From: Hymenobacter gummosus
Lineage (GTDB): Bacteria > Bacteroidota > Bacteroidia > Cytophagales > Hymenobacteraceae
DNA: 64,000 nucleotides
Assembly (NCBI RefSeq): GCF_003970915.1
Contig: NZ_RXOF01000021.1
Coordinates: 53,783 to 117,782 of the forward strand
Reading direction: 5' to 3'
Part shown: one piece after another, positions 1 to 8,185 of the stretch
How the letters are laid out: every line of letters begins with the position of its first letter
How positions within the stretch are numbered: position 1 is the stretch's first letter
Notes under the pieces: generated by a model
What the model saw: only the letters and a program-made list of their open reading frames with translations
Databases searched by the model: none
Told to the model about the DNA's origin: nothing
Translations under genes and position numbers: made by a program

Positions 1-320
1 GGCCGCTGGCTGGCGGCGCCCGGAATGCGCGCCCCCTCGCCGCCGTGGGCCGCGAAGAAGTGCTGCACGGCCTGGGCCAGGCCAGGCAGGTCGCCAACGG
101 CCAGATCCTGCACCACGTCGGCGTGGGCCAGGGGCCAGGCCAGCATGCTCAGGCGCCAGCGCGGAATGCCGAAGGGCAACGCCAGGTACAGCTGCGCCCC
201 GTCCTGGGCGGCGTGGTCGTGGCGGTACAGCCAGGTGTTGAAAAATGACTGCGACGGGCGGCTCAGGCCGGCGTCGGTGACCTGGCTGAATCCAAGGGCG
301 TTGAAAGAAGGTCCGGACAT
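1..320 (-). CDS. Hypothetical protein, 3' end cut off by the window edge
   Basis: An open minus-strand frame starts at the ATG read from 320 and runs off the left edge without a stop. The visible 106 residues begin MSGPSFNALGFS and have no signal peptide, membrane span or motif I recognise; the composition is that of a soluble globular protein rich in Trp and His. Two more small minus-strand genes lie directly upstream (365-646 and 700-1056), so it may be the last gene of a small operon. Function unknown. Confidence 0.6.
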   Translation of the reverse strand, partial: MSGPSFNALGFSQVTDAGLSRPSQSFFNTWLYRHDHAAQDGAQLYLALPFGIPRWRLSMLAWPLAHADVVQDLAVGDLPGLAQAVQHFFAAHGGEGARIPGAASQR

Positions 321-364
321 GAGCAGAGGGAAAAGTGGATGAACAGGAAAGAAGCCGCGGTGGG

Positions 365-646
365 CTAGTTGAGCCAGGTGGAGCACACCATGCGGAAGCG
401 GTAGGGCTCGAAGGCGTTGTAGTACGGGGCGGTGGCTGCCAGCTCCAGCAGGTACACCAGCGTGATGCCCCGGTGGGCGTTGCGCAGCACCCGCACCACG
501 TACACGCGGCCCTCCTCGGGCCAGTCGCCCGCGTAGTCGGCCGGGCGGCCGCTGGCGTCGAGGCAGCGGGCGTAGTCGAGCACGGGGCTGATGCGCACGG
601 CCTCCGGCAGGGTCAGGTTGGTTTTGGGCAGGAAGGAAGACGGCAT
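365..646 (-). CDS. Hypothetical protein, 93 aa
   Basis: The ATG at 646 opens a 93-residue soluble protein that ends ...CSTWLN. It has many aromatic residues (for example APYYNAFEPYRFRM near the C-terminus) and no signal peptide or membrane helix. It lies 44 bases upstream of the partial gene at 1-320 and 53 bases downstream of the gene ending at 700, all on the minus strand, so the three are probably co-transcribed. I do not recognise the family. Confidence 0.55.
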   Translation of the reverse strand: MPSSFLPKTNLTLPEAVRISPVLDYARCLDASGRPADYAGDWPEEGRVYVVRVLRNAHRGITLVYLLELAATAPYYNAFEPYRFRMVCSTWLN

Positions 647-699
647 GGGGGTGGGCTGGAAAAACCTGGGAAGCCCCGGCGACCTTCGCCAAGCGGGTG

Positions 700-1056
700 C
701 TACCGGCGGGCGGCAGCGAAGTACAAGGCTAGGCGGGCGGCCAGCTCGCCGTGCGCCATTTCCTGCTGCAGCACGTACTGCCCGCCCTCCAGCAGGCGCA
801 GGTACACGGTGGCGGGGTTGGGGGCGGCCGGCGCGCCATACACTTCCACTTCGGCCAGGAGCTGCTGGCGCAGGTAGGCGGTGAAGTACAGGGAGGGCGC
901 CTCCGTCAGGTGCTGGCCGAGGTAGGGGCTGAAGCAGCGGAACACCAGCTGGGCGCGCTCCTGCAGCCGCCCGGCGTCGGGCGCGGCCAAGGCGCTGCTG
1001 GTCAGCAAATGCTGCAGGTGGGCACAGGCGTACGTGTATGACCAGGAACCCTGCAT
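700..1056 (-). CDS. Hypothetical protein, 118 aa
   Basis: I take the ATG at 1056 (MQGSWSYTYACAHLQ) as the start. The frame stays open to 1185, but that stretch is compositionally unlike the rest and overlaps what should be the promoter region shared with the plus-strand gene at 1231. The product looks soluble and mostly helical, with no motif I know. It would be the first gene of the small minus-strand set at 1-1056. Confidence 0.5.
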   Translation of the reverse strand: MQGSWSYTYACAHLQHLLTSSALAAPDAGRLQERAQLVFRCFSPYLGQHLTEAPSLYFTAYLRQQLLAEVEVYGAPAAPNPATVYLRLLEGGQYVLQQEMAHGELAARLALYFAAARR

Positions 1057-1230
1057 GGCGCTCAGCACGACGTGGCCGCCGGGCGGGTCCCGGTGGCTGC
1101 CGGGGTGTACGCAGTTGCCCCCGCGCTGACTAGCTTTTCGGCCGCAAACCAAAAATAAAGTTGAGGCGGATACCCACCCGGCCACGCTGCCCGCCGCCCG
1201 CGTACACGGCGGGAGTATAACTTGCCGCTC

Positions 1231-1638
1231 ATGTCCTCCCCTACTTGCTCGATTCAGTACCGCCCCGATTTACAGCTGCTGGTCGTCCGCTGGCCCGCCG
1301 ATGCCCCCTTTGCCCAGCTCCAGGTTGATTTCGAAGCCGTGCTGCACGCGGCCCAGGAGCACCAGGCCGCCCGCTGGCTGCTCGACGTGCGCCGCCGCGA
1401 GGAGCTGACGCCCCAGCTGGCCGAGTGGACCACCCACGAGTTTTTTCCCCGCGCCGCCGACGCGCTGCGGCCCCAGTCCCTGCGCATCGGGGTGCTGGCC
1501 TCGCCCGGGCGCATGGCCGTGTACGAGCGCGACGAAGTGCAGCGCGACACCCTCGCCTACGGCCTCGACGGGGCCCGCACCTACCGCCTGCGCCTGTTCG
1601 GCGAAGAGGGCTCGGTGATAGAGTGGCTGCAGCGGTAA
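1231..1638 (+). CDS. STAS/SpoIIAA-like small protein, first of a tandem pair
   Basis: A 135-residue soluble protein. The ATG at 1231 is preferred over an in-frame TTG at 1222. The pattern is YRPDLQLLVVRW, then a helix, then ARWLLDVRRREELT and a C-terminal strand with EGSVIEWLQ. That strand/helix layout, with the LLDVRRR strand in the position of the regulatory-site strand, resembles STAS-type or SpoIIAA-like proteins. This is a fold guess from pattern only. The gene at 1747-2190 encodes a clear paralogue, so the pair arose by tandem duplication. Confidence 0.65.
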   Translation: MSSPTCSIQYRPDLQLLVVRWPADAPFAQLQVDFEAVLHAAQEHQAARWLLDVRRREELTPQLAEWTTHEFFPRAADALRPQSLRIGVLASPGRMAVYERDEVQRDTLAYGLDGARTYRLRLFGEEGSVIEWLQR

Positions 1639-1746
1639 GCCCGGTACGGGAGTCGTTTAAGTTGCTGGCGCCGGGCGGGTCCGCCTGCGCGAACTGGCCT
1701 CCGGCCACCCCGACCGGCGGTTCGCTGCTATTGGTAAATTAGCCGC

Positions 1747-2190
1747 ATGAATTTCTCCGCCGCCCCACCTGATTTCGACTACCTGGCCCTGGCTTACCGG
1801 GCCGACCTGCGGCTGCTGACCGTGCGCTGGCTGCGGGCCGTTACGCCCCGGGAGGTGGAAACGGGCTTTCGGGCGGCCCTGGCCCTGGGTACGGCGCACC
1901 GGGCTACGCGCTGGCTGGTTGACGTGCGCCGCCGCACCGAGCTGGACGCCGCTTCCTCGACCTGGGTAGCCCAGCACCTGCTGCCCGAAGCCGCTGCCAA
2001 CCTGGCCCCGGCTCCGTTGCGCGTAGCGTATCTGCTCTCGCCCATGCGCGCCCAGGAGCTGCGCCGCGACGCGGGTCTGCGCCAAGCCGCAGCCACCGCC
2101 CAGGCCCCCGAGCAGCCTTACCGCCTCGCCACCTTCATCGACGAGGGCCCGGCCGTGCAGTGGCTGCTGGAGCAAGGAACGAGAACATGA
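1747..2190 (+). CDS. STAS/SpoIIAA-like small protein, second of a tandem pair
   Basis: A 147-residue paralogue of the protein at 1231-1638. It shares the strand YRADLRLLTVRW, the core ATRWLVDVRRRTELDAA, the segment PLRVAYLLSP, and a C-terminal EGPAVQWLLE matching EGSVIEWLQ in the first copy. It starts at ATG 1747, 108 bases after the first gene. No transmembrane segment or catalytic motif is visible. Two diverged copies suggest paired or alternative partners in a signalling role, but that is speculation. Confidence 0.65.
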   Translation: MNFSAAPPDFDYLALAYRADLRLLTVRWLRAVTPREVETGFRAALALGTAHRATRWLVDVRRRTELDAASSTWVAQHLLPEAAANLAPAPLRVAYLLSPMRAQELRRDAGLRQAAATAQAPEQPYRLATFIDEGPAVQWLLEQGTRT

Positions 2191-2291
2191 TCTGCTTGCC
2201 TGCTGGCTTCTACCTGGGGCGTAGCAGGGCCAGGCGGCCCGGCTTATCATCAAATAAGCTGGGCTTCCCCCAGCTTACTTGCTTGCAGGGC

Positions 2292-3551
2292 TTACTGCTT
2301 AGCCGTCAGCTCCCGCAGCTGCGTCAGTGCCTCCTGGGTTTCCTGCTGGGTCTTCTTCTCTTTCTCGTCCTCGTCGCGGGGCGGCTTGGGCGGGCCGCTG
2401 AAATAGGCCAGGATATTGTCGCGCACCGGGGGCGTGACGGCGCTGAACTTATCCTTGGCCAGCTTGCGCACCCACTCGCCGTAGGTTTTGTCGGCCAGGG
2501 CGTACTCACCGACTTTGGTGGGCTTGCCGGTGTCGAAGTCGAAGTTGGGCAGCTGGGCCGGCAGGGCAGCCTGGGCCTCGCGCGTCTGCGTGAGCACCCG
2601 GCAGTAGTCGGTCATCACCTCCGCGAAGCTCTGCTTGAACAGCTGCTGGGCCTCGGGCGTGGGCAGCTTGAAGGCGAAGGGCCGCAGCGGGCCGATTTTG
2701 GGCAGAATGCTGATGGCCTTGGACATAATGCGCGCGCCCAGCCCCGGCTTGTCGTACTTCACGCCGTAGCGGCGGCGGAACTCGCTCTCGTTGTGGTGGT
2801 AGAGGTAGTCGCGGCGGCGGGCGCGCGGGTCCAGCTTGCGGATGTTGTCGCGCTCGGCGTGCCAGGCGGCGCGGGCGGCCGTGGGAATGAGCTGGCTCAC
2901 GGCGAAGCGGAAGGTGGTCACGCTCAGATCCAGGTCCACCACAATCTGCTTTAGCTCCAGGCCGTAGGTGTTGCGGAAGGCCCGCTCCAGCACCGGCTTG
3001 CTCACCCGGAAGCCGATGAAGTCGTGGTAGGTATCGGAGCGGTAGCGGCCGGCAGCCAGCTGCACCACGTCGAAGGCAAACTCCAGCTGGGTGTGCTGCA
3101 CGGGCGCTTCCTCGTAGGTAATCACGTCGCCGAATTTGGCCTGCAGATCGGGGTACACCGAGGGCATGGCGCGGTTGGTGCCCTCGGAGTGGCCCTTGAT
3201 GTCGGCCACGTAATGAGCCAGGGCCCCCAGGGCGAAGGCGTACTCGTTGCGGTCGTGGGCCTCCAGCAGCAGGTTGCGCACGAAGTCGCCGGAGCGCACG
3301 TAGTGGGTCAGGTCGGTGAAGAGCTTGGAGCCCAGCGGGTAGTAGCCCATGTCCTGCACGATGGAGCCGCCGTAGGCGTAGCTTTTGGCCTCAATCCACT
3401 CCTCGCGGGTGGCACCGGGGTAGCGCTGCTCGATGAGCGGCCGGATGCAGCGGCGCCAACAGGTATCCACGTTGGCCTGGTGGGTGAGGACGGAATAGGC
3501 GGCGGCGGGAAATGGCGCGGCGAGCAGCAGCACCAGCAACATTCGGAACAT
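2292..3551 (-). CDS. Zinc-dependent phospholipase C family protein
   Basis: A 419-residue secreted protein with an N-terminal signal peptide (MFRMLLVLLLAAPFPAAAYS). Right after it comes the SVLTHQANVD segment expected of the PF00882 zinc phospholipase C-like fold, followed by GALAHYVADIKGHSEG around residue 110, whose histidines and aspartate fit the family's zinc sites. The C-terminal 100 residues are charged and end in a Lys/Glu-rich tail. It is transcribed away from the VTT membrane protein at 3649. Substrate unknown; the family assignment rests on these His/Asp motifs. Confidence 0.75.
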   Translation of the reverse strand: MFRMLLVLLLAAPFPAAAYSVLTHQANVDTCWRRCIRPLIEQRYPGATREEWIEAKSYAYGGSIVQDMGYYPLGSKLFTDLTHYVRSGDFVRNLLLEAHDRNEYAFALGALAHYVADIKGHSEGTNRAMPSVYPDLQAKFGDVITYEEAPVQHTQLEFAFDVVQLAAGRYRSDTYHDFIGFRVSKPVLERAFRNTYGLELKQIVVDLDLSVTTFRFAVSQLIPTAARAAWHAERDNIRKLDPRARRRDYLYHHNESEFRRRYGVKYDKPGLGARIMSKAISILPKIGPLRPFAFKLPTPEAQQLFKQSFAEVMTDYCRVLTQTREAQAALPAQLPNFDFDTGKPTKVGEYALADKTYGEWVRKLAKDKFSAVTPPVRDNILAYFSGPPKPPRDEDEKEKKTQQETQEALTQLRELTAKQ

Positions 3552-3648
3552 AGGCGGCAGCGGGAGCAGCGGCGGCTCCCCAGGGCCGAAACGACAAACC
3601 GGGCCGGGGCGTTGTCGTACCTACCAGCGTACCTCTCCCCCCGTCCGC

Positions 3649-4377
3649 ATGGCCGACCGCTCGAAAACCACGCACCTGCCGCTCTACGTCACCCTGGGCA
3701 TCCTGGCCGCGCTGGTGGCCTGCTACTTTCTGTGGCCCGCGTTTCAGCAGCAGGCACAGGCCGGCTGGGCCGCGGCGCGCAGCGGCGAGCAGCAGCAGGT
3801 GGCCGGGTGGGTGCAGCAGTTTGGCTTCTGGGGGCCGGTGGTGCTGATTCTGGCCATGGTGGCGCAGATGTTTCTGTTCGTCATCAACAACGCCCTGCTC
3901 ATCCTGGTGGCCATCCTGGCCTACGGGCCGTGGTGGGGCTCCTTGCTGGCCTGGGTGGGCGTGCTCACGGCCAGCAGCCTGGGCTACTGGATCGGCCGCA
4001 GCCTGGGCGAGTCGTTTATCATCGGGCTGCTGGGCGAGAAGACCGAGCACAAAGTGGCCGACTTCGTGGAACGCTACGGCCTGGGCGCGGTGGCGCTGGC
4101 CCGCCTCACGCCTATCATCTCGAACGACGCCATCAGCTTCGTGGCCGGGGTGGCGCGCATGGGCTACCTGAAGTTTATCAGCGTAACGGCTGTGGCCATC
4201 ATGCCGCTCATCGGGCTGCTGGCCTACCTGGGCCAGGACAGCGGACGGCTCAAAACCGGGCTGCTGTGGGTGTCGGGCGTGGGGCTGCTGCTGTTCGGCG
4301 GCTACATCTGGTGGGATAAAAAGCGCCGCCCGGCCGACGACAGTCAGCAGCCGACGCGCAAAATCGAGTACCGCTGA
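3649..4377 (+). CDS. VTT/DedA-family (TVP38/TMEM64-like) membrane protein
   Basis: A 242-residue integral membrane protein. After an N-terminal helix (about residues 11-30) come paired hydrophobic hairpins, with the VTT signature in GYWIGRSLGESF and in the re-entrant stretch ALARLTPIISNDAISFVAGVARM. The arginine plus the proline in the second half are the residues usually conserved in DedA/VTT proteins, which flip or transport lipids and support envelope homeostasis. The tail is short and basic. It lies 133 bases upstream of the porin gene but probably has its own promoter. Confidence 0.85.
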   Translation: MADRSKTTHLPLYVTLGILAALVACYFLWPAFQQQAQAGWAAARSGEQQQVAGWVQQFGFWGPVVLILAMVAQMFLFVINNALLILVAILAYGPWWGSLLAWVGVLTASSLGYWIGRSLGESFIIGLLGEKTEHKVADFVERYGLGAVALARLTPIISNDAISFVAGVARMGYLKFISVTAVAIMPLIGLLAYLGQDSGRLKTGLLWVSGVGLLLFGGYIWWDKKRRPADDSQQPTRKIEYR

Positions 4378-4433
4378 GGCGGGCCGGACGGGTCTTTTCC
4401 GGTTCCGGGCTTCCGGGCCGGGCGGTGCGGGGC

Positions 4434-4441
4434 TACCTTTG
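4434..4441 (+). promoter_or_regulatory. Candidate -7 promoter box (TACCTTTG) for the porin gene
   Basis: TACCTTTG matches the Bacteroidota -7 consensus TAnnTTTG and lies 69 bases before the porin ATG. I see no strong TTTG at the -33 spacing, so this is a half-supported promoter. Confidence 0.45.
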
Positions 4442-4509
4442 CAGCCCGAAGTGCAGTGCGCGCCCCGGCCGCCGGACCGGAGTCCGTTTTCCACCCAAGT
4501 TTCCCTTAC

Positions 4510-5931
4510 ATGCCTCAGCAATGCTGGCGTGCGGCGACGCTGGCCCTGCTGCTGCTGGCCGGCACGCGGCACGCCCGGGCGCAGAATACGCCCCAGGCCC
4601 CGCCGCCCGATACCCAGGGCGCCCAGGCCGCTCCGGCGCCCCAGGCGCCCGCCCCGCCCGTCGTGATGCCGCTCAAGGACGGCAAGCTGGCCCTTAATCC
4701 CGACGCCAGCCACTACGTCAAGCTCACGCTGCTCAACCAAGCCTGGCTGCGCTACAATCAGAACAACCCCGGCTCCCGCATCAACGGCCGCAACGAGCCG
4801 AGCACCCTGGACGCGGGCATCCGGCGCTTCCGCATTCAGTTCTACGGACAGCTCACCGACCGCGTGTTCATCTACTCGCAGATCGGTATCAACAACTTCG
4901 GCTACCTCTCGGACCGCAAGCAGCTGTTCTTCCTGCACGACGCGGTGGGCGAGTACGCGGTGGTGAAAAACCAACTCTCGCTGGGCACCGGCCTGGGCTC
5001 CTGGAACGGCCTGTCGCGCTTCACGGCCTCCTCCACGGCCTCCATCATGGGCCTCGATCTGCCGCTGGTGGCCGAAACCACCAACGACGTGAACGACCAG
5101 TTTGGGCGCAAGCTGAGCGTGTACGCCAAGGGCAAGCTCAGCAAGCTCGACTACCGCCTGGCCGTGAGCAAGCCGCTCATCATTGCCCCGAACACGCCGG
5201 CCGTGGGCGTGGCCTCGTTTGCCAGCCTGGCGCCGCGGGCCCAGTGGCAGGGCTACCTGCAGTGGCAGTTTCTCGACCAGGAAAGCAACCTGACGCCCTA
5301 CGCGGCGGGCACCTACCTGGGCAAGAAGCGCATCTTCAACGTGGGGGCCGGCTTCATCGTGCAGCCCCGGGCCACCTGGTACCGCCCCGGCCCCCTCGGC
5401 GGCCCCGCTACCCGACCCGATACGGTCTTCGCCGCTATGAAGCAGTGGGCCGTCGACGTGTTCTACGACGCACCCGTCGGACCGGCGGCCAAGGGGCAGG
5501 CCCTGCACGCCTACGCCGCCTTCTACCACCTCGACTACGGCCCGAACTACATCCGTAACACGGCCCCGCTCAGCCCCACCAACGGCCTGGCGCCCGGCAC
5601 CACCACGCTCAACAACGGCGGCAACGGCTGGCCGGCCTACGGCACCGGCAACGTGGTCTACGGCCAGGTCGGCTACAAGCTGCCCGACAACCTCGTGGGC
5701 CCGACCACCTTCATGCCCTACCTCAGCCTGCAGCACGCCCGCTATGAGCGCCTGCACGACGCGATGAACTACTACGACGCGGGCGTGAACTGGCTGCTGG
5801 CCGGCCACACGTCCAAGCTGACGGTGGCCTACCAGAACCGCCCCATCTTCACCCCCGCCGGCGACGGGAAATTCCGCCGCACGAGCGACCGGGGCGCCGT
5901 GGTAGCGCAGTATCAGGTGTCGTTCAACTAA
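4510..5931 (+). CDS. Outer-membrane porin (OprO/OprP-like)
   Basis: A 473-residue outer-membrane protein. The ATG at 4510 gives a clean signal peptide (MPQQCWRAATLALLLLAG...ARAQ), so the in-frame upstream extension to 4456 is rejected. A short Pro/Ala/Gln-rich linker follows, then regularly alternating beta strands with aromatic girdles and a C-terminal strand (VVAQYQVSFN) that ends in an aromatic-rich barrel strand. The motif RRFRIQFYGQLTDRVFIYSQ is typical of phosphate-selective porin-like proteins in Bacteroidota. Specificity cannot be told. A perfect hairpin terminates it at 5943-5979. Confidence 0.8.
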   Translation: MPQQCWRAATLALLLLAGTRHARAQNTPQAPPPDTQGAQAAPAPQAPAPPVVMPLKDGKLALNPDASHYVKLTLLNQAWLRYNQNNPGSRINGRNEPSTLDAGIRRFRIQFYGQLTDRVFIYSQIGINNFGYLSDRKQLFFLHDAVGEYAVVKNQLSLGTGLGSWNGLSRFTASSTASIMGLDLPLVAETTNDVNDQFGRKLSVYAKGKLSKLDYRLAVSKPLIIAPNTPAVGVASFASLAPRAQWQGYLQWQFLDQESNLTPYAAGTYLGKKRIFNVGAGFIVQPRATWYRPGPLGGPATRPDTVFAAMKQWAVDVFYDAPVGPAAKGQALHAYAAFYHLDYGPNYIRNTAPLSPTNGLAPGTTTLNNGGNGWPAYGTGNVVYGQVGYKLPDNLVGPTTFMPYLSLQHARYERLHDAMNYYDAGVNWLLAGHTSKLTVAYQNRPIFTPAGDGKFRRTSDRGAVVAQYQVSFN

Positions 5932-5942
5932 GGCCTGTAAAC

Positions 5943-5979
5943 GCGAAGCGGCCCGGAGCCAGGCTCCGGGCCGCTTCGC
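5943..5979. terminator. Bidirectional hairpin terminator
   Basis: A perfect 18-base stem (GCGAAGCGGCCCGGAGCC and its complement) with a minimal loop lies between the convergent porin and copper-binding-protein genes. Perfect symmetry suggests it serves both. Confidence 0.75.
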
Positions 5980-5994
5980 ATTCGTGGAAGCCTG

Positions 5995-6324
5995 TTAAGC
6001 CGCTAATCCTTGCCGGCAGGCCTCGGCGCAGCGGCGGCAGGCTTCGGCGCACTGCTGGCAGTGCTCATGCTGGTGCTGCCCGCATTCGTCGGCGCAGGCC
6101 TGGCAGATTTCGGCGCACTCGCGCAGCAGGTGGGCGGCGTGCTCCGAGCCGCGGGCCACGAGCCGGGCCGTGAGGGCGCACACGTCGCTGCAGTCGCGGT
6201 CGAGGCTGATGCAGCGGGCCATCATCTGCACGTGCTCTTCCTGCAGGCAGGCGGAAGCGCAATGCTCGCAGGCGGCGACGCAGGCGTTGAGGGCGGCAAG
6301 GAGTTCTTGGTGTTGCTGGTGCAT
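5995..6324 (-). CDS. Four-helix bundle copper-binding protein (DUF326)
   Basis: A 109-residue cysteine-rich helical protein with repeated CxxC-like spacing: ACEHCASAC, CISLDRDCSDVC, CAEICQACADEC and HCQQCAEACRRC. This is the pattern of the DUF326 four-helix bundle proteins that store Cu(I) through Cys residues pointing into the bundle. No signal peptide is visible, so it is probably cytosolic. Its neighbours are a heavy-metal-binding lipoprotein and two thioredoxin-fold proteins on the same strand, which fits metal or thiol stress handling. Confidence 0.85.
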   Translation of the reverse strand: MHQQHQELLAALNACVAACEHCASACLQEEHVQMMARCISLDRDCSDVCALTARLVARGSEHAAHLLRECAEICQACADECGQHQHEHCQQCAEACRRCAEACRQGLAA

Positions 6325-6425
6325 GGGGACGGGGTTGGGTGAAACGGAAAGGCTACTTTCCTTTTACCCCGGTCGCCCGCGCTGGTTGGTACAAGATTGC
6401 CGCCGGTCCGGTGCAGAATTGCCGG

Positions 6426-6716
6426 TTAGCTCTTCTTCTCCAGGTCCATTTCGCACACCGGGCACTTGCCGGGCTTGGTGCTGGTGCTGCCCTCGCAGCC
6501 CATCGGGCACACGTAGGTGGTGGTGCCGAGGTTGGTCTGGTCGCCGGTGCCGCCTTCGGTTTCGGGGCGGGCCACTTCGTCGGTGGGCTGCTGAATTTTG
6601 GCCGAGTCGGCAGTGGCGGCGGTGGGCGCCGCGGGCGTTTCGGCGTCGTTGGTGGGCTTGCTGTTGCAGGCCGTGAGCAGGCTGGCGGCCAGCAGCAGGG
6701 GCAGGAGCTTATTCAT
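6426..6716 (-). CDS. Lipoprotein with heavy-metal-binding domain
   Basis: A 96-residue lipoprotein. The ATG at 6716 gives MNKLLPLLLAASLLTAC with lipobox Cys17; the longer frame to 6815 has no signal peptide and is rejected. A disordered Thr/Ala/Asp linker leads to a C-terminal YVCPMGCEG...KPGKCPVCEMDL motif (Cys70, Cys74, Cys85, Cys88). This is the short heavy-metal-binding domain usually found at the N-terminus of CusB-like efflux adaptors and in copper ATPases. Here it stands alone on a lipid anchor. Likely a periplasmic metal sink or donor (inference). Confidence 0.8.
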   Translation of the reverse strand: MNKLLPLLLAASLLTACNSKPTNDAETPAAPTAATADSAKIQQPTDEVARPETEGGTGDQTNLGTTTYVCPMGCEGSTSTKPGKCPVCEMDLEKKS

Positions 6717-6820
6717 ATCGGCAGAGACAATGCGGCGGTCCGGTTGATTCCCGCCCGGGGCAAAGGTACGCGGCCGGCGCCGTCCGGTAAGCTGCCAGCC
6801 GGCAGGCACCTCCAATGAAA

Positions 6821-6848
6821 AAGCGCCGGAACTTCCGCTCCGGCGCTT
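6821..6848 (-). terminator. Hairpin terminator of the redoxin gene
   Basis: The stem AAGCGCCGGA / TCCGGCGCTT lies 26 bases past the stop of the minus-strand redoxin gene and before the start of the metal-binding lipoprotein. Confidence 0.6.
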
Positions 6849-6873
6849 CTTAACAATTCAGGCAGTTAGCCGC

Positions 6874-7500
6874 CTAAGCCTTTTTCTTCCACTTGATGGT
6901 GCAGCCGATGGCCTTGGTCGAGCTGGTTTGCACGGGCTTGCCGGCCTGCAGCTGGGCCACGGCGTCTTCCACGTAGTGTTGGGTGGCGGCTTTGGCGTCC
7001 TCGGTGTTGTTGTCGATGGCGCCGATGTAGGCCACCTTGAAGTCGGAGCCGCTGCGCTGCAGCAGGTACACGTGCGGGGTGCGGGTGGCGCCGTAGGCCC
7101 GGGCTACGTCCTGGGTTTCATCGAGCAGGTAGGGGAAGGCGTACTTCTTCTCCTTGGCGCGCTTCTGCATGTCGGCGTAGGAGTCGCCGGGGGCCACCTG
7201 CGGGTCGTTGGGGTTGATGGCCACTACCGGGTAGCCCTGGGCGGCAAACTTCTGGTGCAGGGCCATGATGCGGTCCTCGTAGGCCTTGGCGTAGGGGCAG
7301 GTGTTGCAGGTAAACACCACGATGTAGCCCTTGGCCGCCGCGTTGCCAGCCAGCGACACCAGTTTCCCATCAACGTTCCTGAGCTTGAAGTCCGCGACTT
7401 TGTCGCCGACCTGGTAGCCGCCCTCGGCCGGGCGGAAAGCCGTGCTGACGGTAAATACCGCCGCCAGCAGCGTGAGCAGGGCAAGCAGAGACTTTTTCAT
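6874..7500 (-). CDS. Secreted thioredoxin-fold redoxin (AhpC/TSA-like)
   Basis: A 208-residue exported protein. The signal peptide MKKSLLALLTLLAAVFTVSTA is followed by a redoxin domain: GDKVADFKLRNVDGK, then VVFTCNTCPYAKAYE with Cys65 and Cys68 in CxxC spacing, then the cis-Pro loop in TRTPHVYLL. The family includes peroxiredoxin-like periplasmic thiol proteins. The C-terminus carries one more Cys and a KKK tail. The adjacent gene at 7534 encodes another thioredoxin-fold protein, suggesting a joint envelope redox role. Confidence 0.8.
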   Translation of the reverse strand: MKKSLLALLTLLAAVFTVSTAFRPAEGGYQVGDKVADFKLRNVDGKLVSLAGNAAAKGYIVVFTCNTCPYAKAYEDRIMALHQKFAAQGYPVVAINPNDPQVAPGDSYADMQKRAKEKKYAFPYLLDETQDVARAYGATRTPHVYLLQRSGSDFKVAYIGAIDNNTEDAKAATQHYVEDAVAQLQAGKPVQTSSTKAIGCTIKWKKKA

Positions 7501-7533
7501 GCGGGTAAGGTGAAAAGAGGTGAAACCACGGAA

Positions 7534-8040
7534 TCAGGGCGCTTGCACGGCCCGCACGGCCGCTTCCAGCTCGGCCAGCGTCAGCGGCTGCTCGAAGCGC
7601 TGCCGGTGCTGGCGGCGGTTGTTGTACACGAGGGTAAAGGGCAGCGCCCCCGACCACTTAGGGTCAATGGCGTCAATGTAGGCATTCTGGTCCGGCTCAC
7701 TGAGCAGCCACACCTTGGATTTAAGCCCCTGCTTCTGCACGAAGGGCCGCACCTTGGTATCAAGCTTGGAGGCAAAATCGAGGCTGACCAGCACCACCTG
7801 CACGGGCTTCGCGGCCTGCCGGGCCCGCAATTGCTCGAAGTGCGGTAGCTCCTCGATGCAGGGCTTGCACCAGGTAGCCCAGAAGTTCACCACGTAGGTG
7901 GTATCAGAAGGGCGCTGCAGCAGCTGTTGCAGGGCGGGCAGCTTCACCACGCGCACCTGCTGGGCGCGGGCCGCCGGGGCCGCCAGCAGGGCCAGAACCG
8001 TCAGTCCCAGGACGCTCAGGTATTTCTTTGCTAGTGACAT
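7534..8040 (-). CDS. TlpA-like thiol:disulfide oxidoreductase
   Basis: A 168-residue exported thioredoxin-fold protein. The start chosen is the ATG at 8040 (MSLAKKYLSVLGLTVLALLA), because the 12 residues before it would precede the signal peptide. The active site is VVNFWATWCKPCIEELPHF with Cys58 and Cys61 in WCKPC, and the cis-Pro loop is GALPFTLVY. TlpA/ResA-like proteins reduce disulfides in the periplasm, often for cytochrome or copper-centre assembly. It lies 33 bases upstream of the redoxin gene and is probably co-transcribed with it. Confidence 0.85.
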   Translation of the reverse strand: MSLAKKYLSVLGLTVLALLAAPAARAQQVRVVKLPALQQLLQRPSDTTYVVNFWATWCKPCIEELPHFEQLRARQAAKPVQVVLVSLDFASKLDTKVRPFVQKQGLKSKVWLLSEPDQNAYIDAIDPKWSGALPFTLVYNNRRQHRQRFEQPLTLAELEAAVRAVQAP

Positions 8041-8185
8041 CAGCCTAAGGACCGGCCCGGCGCCGGAATGTTGCAAAGCTTGCCACTCAGGCAGTCCAAG
8101 CCTTGTTTTAAATATTAATAATTTTTAATTCTTCAAGCCATACCGCTATTATATATTGGTTGGGCACAACGCTAAACGCCAAACC

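Noticed and set aside
3391-5808. Long minus-strand frame of 805 codons across the porin and VTT genes
   Set aside because: It overlaps two well-supported plus-strand genes and has only Ala/Arg/Gly/His-rich composition.
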